Below, piece after piece: positions 54,076 to 58,957 of a DNA stretch of 58,957 nucleotides. Position 1 is the stretch's first letter. Each line of letters begins with the position of its first letter. This DNA is from Perkinsus olseni (lineage: Eukaryota > Perkinsozoa > Perkinsida > Perkinsidae). A model generated the notes under the pieces. That model searched no databases. It saw only the letters and a program-made list of their open reading frames with translations, and was not told the origin of the DNA. A program made the translations under genes and the position numbers. The stretch lies in NCBI GenBank assembly GCA_013115135.1, contig JABANP010000323.1, forward strand, positions 1 through 58,957. The letters run 5' to 3'.

Positions 54076-54476
54076 CGGAACCAGAGCTCTATCAGCATCT
54101 ATAGTAGGACAATCGATAGACAGTTCATTACCATTCGAGAGTTTCCAGACTAAACCGAGGTGAGAGACATCCAAGCCGCTATCCAACTTGGATAATCCAA
54201 GTGCGTCTTTCTTTTCTGGTATCTCTACTCCCAAAGAAGGAGCTATTCTTGCAGGATAGCTTCAAATATTCGTACTAGGCTTTTTGTTCCCAGAACAAAA
54301 ACATCATCATAGTACGGGAGTATTGTACTCCGAGTATAGTGGGACCTGGCAGTACATCTACTAATCTAGATGTACAAGTAGCTGCGATCTCTCGGCCGAG
54401 CATAGAAGAGAGTACAGAGTTACAAAGGACCAATACTTGAGATGCGAGGGCACATGGTCCGTACCTCACTCCAAAT

Positions 54477-54496
54477 ATAACTGAGTTATAATAACT
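54477..54496. repeat. XnX'nX triplet
   Basis: X=ATAACT, spacers g and a; inside the minus-strand gypsy RT remnant. Confidence 0.9.
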
Positions 54497-54898
54497 CTAT
54501 AACTTGGATAACATCGGCCAACAGTCTTCACCCTTATGTACTTATCATGTGCCATTCGCACTTTACAAAAAAAAGCACGGGACAGGTCTAACACCGACAA
54601 GGCTGAACTCTCAGGAATCCATCTCGCTCTCATGAACTTTATAATATCATCAATGGCCCATCCCCTGTAACTAGCGGCTCCCACTGAGTTCTTGAAAGCG
54701 CGAGTATTCGAACCTGCTCTTACCTTCGTGGTAAGAGAGCTTTGAGACAGTGGAAATGTGATTATTTCTACCGATGACAGAGCCTCCTGGCTAAAACACT
54801 CCTGCTGAGACAACCACCAACGTCGCTCGATGAACCCTGGATGCCCCTCTGGTACTCTGCTTTCTCCGTACTTGTGAGGCCATTGTAAAGGTCGACGC

Positions 54899-54918
54899 TA
54901 TAATGATTATAGTATAAT
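54899..54918. repeat. XnX'nX triplet
   Basis: X=TATAAT, spacers g and g. Confidence 0.9.
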
Positions 54919-55189
54919 CATACCCGCTTCGGCTAGTCTTAGCATTATTCTCAGTAGTATTAGCCTCTACTCAACAACGAGTGTTTGTTCTGGAGTATCT
55001 TTCACTTCATCTGGTTGAAGTCGTCTTACACGATACCTATACTCCCTGTCCCCAGGGCACTGATTCCACTGACCAATCTGGTTGAAAAGGAGGTGGAGCT
55101 GCCGGAGGTGGGACAACGATTCGGACGCCCATATCCTTCAGTTGTGTGAAGCTTAATATTAGATCAGCGTTGGGTAACTCTTTAACGAG

Positions 55190-55209
55190 TAGTGATTTAC
55201 TACTAGTAA
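55190..55209. repeat. XnX'nX triplet, one mismatch
   Basis: X=TAGTAA (first copy TAGTGA), spacers t and c; extends to a 10-bp-arm palindrome. Confidence 0.75.
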
Positions 55210-55304
55210 ATCAACTACCGGGCTATGTCCACCATAGCTCACCCTAGCCTGAACGAATGCATTCGTTTCTACAACGTTTCCATTCGCCACTCTGATTCTA
55301 GCAG

Positions 55305-55324
55305 GTGTATCATACACCGTGTAT
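55305..55324. repeat. XnX'nX triplet
   Basis: X=GTGTAT, spacers c and c. Confidence 0.9.
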
Positions 55325-55699
55325 GAAGATAGGAGCGATCGAAACACAGTCTATCACTAACATCTGATTGTATCAGTCCATGAGTAGAATAAGTATCCAG
55401 TCCTAACCTAAGTGGCAGTGTGCTTGTTGTATCGTCCGCAGAGGATACGTTAGCCAGCACTACTTATACCCTTTCATTAACATCATCAAATCGCGAATCA
55501 TCAAATCATCAATCCGTAAATCGAACTGTAATGGCGAGTATGAAATCTCTTATTCAGTATCGAGAGTTTTTGGCCGCTCACAGCCAAGTGAGCTAGGACC
55601 AGACTTTAGCATCAACCAAGAGCTGTGAATAGTCACACTGCAGTTATATAGTCTAACTTATACTGGTCAAGGCTCCTGAATCAAGAAGTCTGGAACATC

Positions 55700-55719
55700 A
55701 GGCACGGTGCCTGAGGCAC
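55700..55719. repeat. XnX'nX triplet with empty site
   Basis: X=AGGCAC, spacers g and g. The related sequence at about 50950 (AACATCAGG...ATGAATAGC) is exactly 14 bp shorter. Confidence 0.92.
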
Positions 55720-56770
55720 CTGATGAATAGCACCTACTCGATAGATGTTTACGAGATGCCCGCTCGATCCAGAAGCCGTGCTCCCTCGCGGGGATAGTCA
55801 CTCAGGGATCGAGCGTGATGATCAAGTTTTTTATAATGTTAAAAAGTGGTTAAACTTAAACGCTAGTGATGTTGATGTCCGGGAAAAGGTCTCACTGCCT
55901 TCTATGATACGGAAGAGGCAGTTAGCGGGTGTTTGGATAATAAGCGTAATCTTCACAAAACCTTCTCAGAAGGCGCAGACTGCGCCTTTAGAGAGCAAGA
56001 CGCTGTTGTCTGTGTAGAGGAAACCACGTCATGAGGAACCGTCCTCGTAAGGGTAGTCGCTCGCTGAAGTCTTCTTGAGGAAGACTGGCCACAACTCCCC
56101 CTTCGGAGACGTATCACACGACTCGTGTGTGAAGAAAAACGTAGAGTTTCGAAGCAGCCGCGCCGCATACCGGGTGCACTATAGCTCAGTACAGTGTGGC
56201 TATTTAAGATAGGGCTCAAAGAGTGGTAAAAACTGGACTCGAGAGAAGCTTATTGATAATGTGAACTACAGCTCAGGGTGGCCGAAAAGTGGGAAGAATG
56301 GTTCATTCTTCCTATTCCCGGGATTTTCCGGAATTCCCGGTAAGAAAGAATAGCATTCTTCCCCGCTGGGCCACACTGCTACAGCTTACTACGCTAAGCT
56401 TAGGACAGCACGTATACTCATGGACGCTAGTGCAGAGCGCAAAGTAAGGTCAGAATCTGACCGTCAGATGGTTATCTGAGACTAATGATATGCTTTAGCA
56501 GTGAACTAAGAGCTGAGTAGTACTGAGCCAGACTGTTGCCTAGCGTACACTATAGGCGTCACTATGTTGTCACTATAGTGCACGGGTTTAGCACAAAGCG
56601 GTCCGCGTTGTATTGAACGCGTTCTTCCTAATGCAACCACGCGTAATACGCGCTGTTGCGTCGGCGTTTAACGCGTTATGGCGTTAAACGCGCGCGTTAT
56701 AGACTATAACTTATAGTGCGAAGTGGAGTCACTACACAACACATCGCGTTTAATGTGTGAAACACTGCGG

Positions 56771-56790
56771 GTAGAAGTTCTACGGTAGAA
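56771..56790. repeat. XnX'nX triplet
   Basis: X=GTAGAA, spacers g and g. Confidence 0.9.
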
Positions 56791-57753
56791 CTGCTTTGCG
56801 CGTTTTACACAAAACGTCCTACCACAGACTCGCGGTTGTGAAATCGGACTCAGGAGGAGTTTTAGAGAGGAACATAGTCCACGGCTAAGATATAATAGCT
56901 GAGTTCAGTCTACCGGTTGAACGCATACGCTTTTCGCTGGATGCATGAGTCATGCAGCATGACGCTAGGTTAAGTCCGAAGCTAGACGACTAGAACTGAT
57001 GTTGTGTATCGCCTGAGATTCAGCGATTCAGCGACTGGCGATTCAGCTAGCAAATTCCCAGTTGAAACATTTTGGCCAGGGATGTGAGTTCATCGTCCAG
57101 TGCCAGTTACGGCTTAGACTCTTGCCGACATGCTCCGTTAGGGGCTCCGTGTAGCGTTCGCATGCCGCGCAATCCGAGAAGCTTAAAACTTCAAGCTTTC
57201 CTCACGGGTGCATTGAAAACAAGGAGCTTCCTTTCCTCCTGGCGAGATCCGCTCCATTCGGATTCTGGTGCAGTTTGGCTTCCAGTGGAAGCCCTCCGCC
57301 AATTAGAGTCTAAATTGACGGCGTCTAGTGTCTAAATTTAAGACACTAGACGTCGTCACGCCGGCACGTATCATCAAAGATAGCACAGCTAGCGTTGTTG
57401 TGGCTTAGCGATTAGGTTGCAGAAAGATGTTAAGCAGCATAACTCATGCTGGTCTGGCAGGTTCGGTACGGTTAAGGCATCCGTCAAAGTCGTTTCAGTA
57501 ATCTGCGTCAATGTTCCAAATCATTGCACTCTCCGCTGCTGCACTTGTCATCGGCAGCCTGGCTCAGGATGAGCACGCGTGGCTTGCCGCTAAAACAGGG
57601 ACCACGTGAGTGAAAACGAGACCAACTCGACTTTTTCTCGACAGATTCGATGATTCGATCGAAGACAAGGATGAGGACGCTATCAGCGGGGTAGCAAACA
57701 AGTCTGGCCTACCAGGTGACATTGGCTGATCCACTGGGCTGCCGGTTTCGAGC

Positions 57754-57773
57754 GGTCATAATCACTGAGTGAT
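57754..57773. repeat. XnX'nX triplet, decayed, in intron 2 of copy E
   Basis: Probable X=GGTGAT (GGTCAT-a-ATCACT-g-AGTGAT). Copy C has a single GGTGAT and is 14 bp shorter. Confidence 0.7.
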
Positions 57774-57909
57774 TCCTAGGGCCCTACGAGCGTCCCACCG
57801 GAACGTGCGGTCTATCGTTATATGATGAAGTTATGGGCTGTTACTGCGGAGGGGATGAGATCCCGATAGGAGTTCAGGTGTCTCCGTATTTCGGTTATCT
57901 CACTGACCC

Positions 57910-57929
57910 TCGTGAATCAAGAGTCGGGA
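57910..57929. repeat. XnX'nX triplet, decayed, in exon 3 of copy E
   Basis: X=TCGTGA (TCGTGA-a-TCAAGA-g-TCGGGA). Copy A has one TCGTGA and is exactly 14 bp shorter; shared with copy D. Confidence 0.8.
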
Positions 57930-58464
57930 TGGTTTCAGAACAGTAAAGGTCTGCTCGGAGTCGTCTGCGCTCCGCCATGCGACTACAGGAGGGTCCTCGG
58001 ACAAGCTGGCGGCTTGAGAGCCCTCAAGGGTCCTCCCATGCTCTCTTGCGCTACCCCTCAACCATACGGCACTGTCTGCTGGGATGGGCGGTGCTTTATC
58101 ACCCCCGAGGTGATTCGGGGTGACGCCTCGAATGGAAACGTGAGCTCGGACACGCTTGAAGTCAGGGTCACTGTCTCGTTATTAGGACTGCCCGTCAGGC
58201 ATGCAACCTTATTCCATTGTAGGGACGACTAGTCGCATATGTATGTACCCCATTTGAATAGCTTCCACCTCGAAGCCGCTTATCATTGTTATATTCGATT
58301 GTTATCTTGTTCGACAGCATCGTCAGCAGGCTGGTAGGTTCTGGCCCGTCCTTCAGTAGATTCTGAAAGCGGCAGCCATTCTTTCGCAGAGGCTGCGTTT
58401 GTGACAAACGATTTGTCGTTGCCAGTGCCGACAGGCGGCAACGACTGTCGAATGTCGAACACGT

Positions 58465-58957
58465 CTTAAATCTCTTTGGCAAAGTGGGACTTCCACGATG
58501 TTCCGAGTTAGCCACACCCAGTTTGGTGACAGCCGCCCTCCGAGAGTATCGAACTCCCCCCAGCCGAGCGGAAGACGCGATGATCACTGCCTGCTGGCAT
58601 GGCCACACTAACTTGTTGAACGCCGGGCAGTGCCCGCCTGGCGCTTGGCCTTTCTCGCGAAGGCACAACGCGAGGTAAGATAGCGGTGAATCACCTCTAT
58701 CACCTCAGGTGGTAGGTTCCGAATTCTGGCACGCAGTTTCCCGCCTAGAGTTCCTCACTTAACACCTCCTTACGTAAGTGATATAACTGGTTCGTCATGG
58801 TCCAACCATCATGGTTATGCGAGTCATCAGTTCGGATATATCTTGCACATTGCTCAAAGTATTACGCTTCCAAGGACGTTATGTGTCGTGGGTTCGATTC
58901 CACATGCGAACCCCGTAACATGAGATCTTATTGCGATATTGAATATCGGATATTCGC
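58465..58957. repeat. Dispersed repeat R3, copy 2 (hAT empty site)
   Basis: Matches 35640-36086 and continues over the point where the hAT-like element sits in copy 1 (single ACATGCGA at 58902-58909). It runs off the window end. Confidence 0.7.

Larger units (their letters stand above)
54050..55460 (-). mobile_element. Second Ty3/gypsy-like relic, minus strand
   Basis: Reading down the minus strand from 55460: a retropepsin-like region (LGLDTYSTHGLIQSDVSDRL; RVANGNVVETNAFVQARVSY, about 55160-55420), then RT pieces SVLDLSRAFFCKVRM (about 54580), RYGPCALASQVLVLCNSVLS (about 54440) and the active-site box YYDDVFVLG (about 54290-54320). It is interrupted by stops and frame changes and holds triplets at 54056, 54477, 54899 and 55305. 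Confidence 0.7.
55461..56829. other. Repeat-derived region, palindrome-rich
   Basis: No gene recognised. 55630-55760 is related to 50880-50990. Around 56600-56720 CG-rich palindromes cluster (CGCGTA-a-TACGCG; GCGTTTAACGC/GCGTTAAACGC). 56195-56250 matches 31030-31110. Confidence 0.5.
57511..58232 (+). pseudogene. Cys-rich secreted protein family, copy E
   Basis: Signal peptide exon from 57511 (FQIIALSAAALVIGSLAQ), exon 2 with FDDSIEDKDEDAISG, exon 3 from about 57780 (PYERPTGTCGLSLYDEV). Exon 3 is shifted by the decayed triplet at 57910. The Cys-rich frame afterwards (GLLGVVCAPPCDYRRVLG, PYGTVCWDGRCF) is open to 58232. Intron 2 has another decayed triplet (57754). Confidence 0.65.
56830..58440 (+). 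repeat. Cys-rich gene repeat unit, copy E
   Basis: Same unit as at 22985. Its leader has a hairpin at about 57325-57355 with 12-bp arms CGTCTAGTGTCT/AGACACTAGACG and a 7-nt loop, at the position where units B and C have other palindromes. Confidence 0.65.

Noticed and set aside
58800..58912. A functional tRNA around CGCTTCCAAGGACG and GGTTCGATTCC
   Set aside because: No acceptor stem pairing and a poor D arm; the sequence is part of dispersed repeat R3, so at most a tRNA-derived repeat.

Overview
The window is eukaryotic nuclear DNA. Its genes are cut by many short GT-AG introns (about 43-60 nt in the conserved genes, up to about 190 nt). It carries eukaryote-only conserved genes (class I histone deacetylase, RGP1, eIF3a, ADAT1), a tRNA-Gly and Ty3/gypsy relics. 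Compact multi-exon genes beside expanded families of secreted orphan proteins suggest a protist, most likely a perkinsozoan-type alveolate (Perkinsus-like). That placement is inference, not a match to a known sequence.

Layout. 1-8.7 kb: two tandem three-exon genes for secreted GH18 (chitinase)-like proteins whose catalytic motif is degenerate, separated by 4.5 kb without a recognisable gene. 8.9-19.4 kb: a conserved-gene island: HDAC (-), a small four-exon membrane protein (-), RGP1 (-), eIF3a (+, divergent from RGP1), ADAT1 (+), tRNA-Gly(UCC) (-). 19.5-21.7 kb: a multi-exon gene I do not recognise. 22-59 kb: repeat-rich DNA holding (i) five copies of a unit with a cysteine-rich secreted protein gene, mostly broken, (ii) four copies of a second secreted family (three intact, one pseudogene), (iii) a secreted orphan of 328 aa, (iv) Ty3/gypsy fragments, a hAT-like element with target duplication and an empty-site copy, and an inverted-repeat MITE-like element, and (v) four short-motif arrays, one of them duplicated as a 15-bp-period inverted pair.

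Main finding. The window is peppered with one recurring 20-bp architecture: a hexamer X, one base, its reverse complement X', one base, and X again (XnX'nX). I read 44 perfect cases with 44 different hexamer contexts; about 0.004 would be expected by chance. Where a paralogous copy without the structure exists, the difference is 14 bp in at least six places, so the structures look like 14-bp insertions that copy adjacent sequence inverted and then forward. They lie in intergenic DNA, introns and pseudogenes, and at least one frameshifts an otherwise open gene. I do not know a described process giving this fixed 6+1+6+1 geometry; template switching or hairpin-end repair after transposon excision are candidate explanations.
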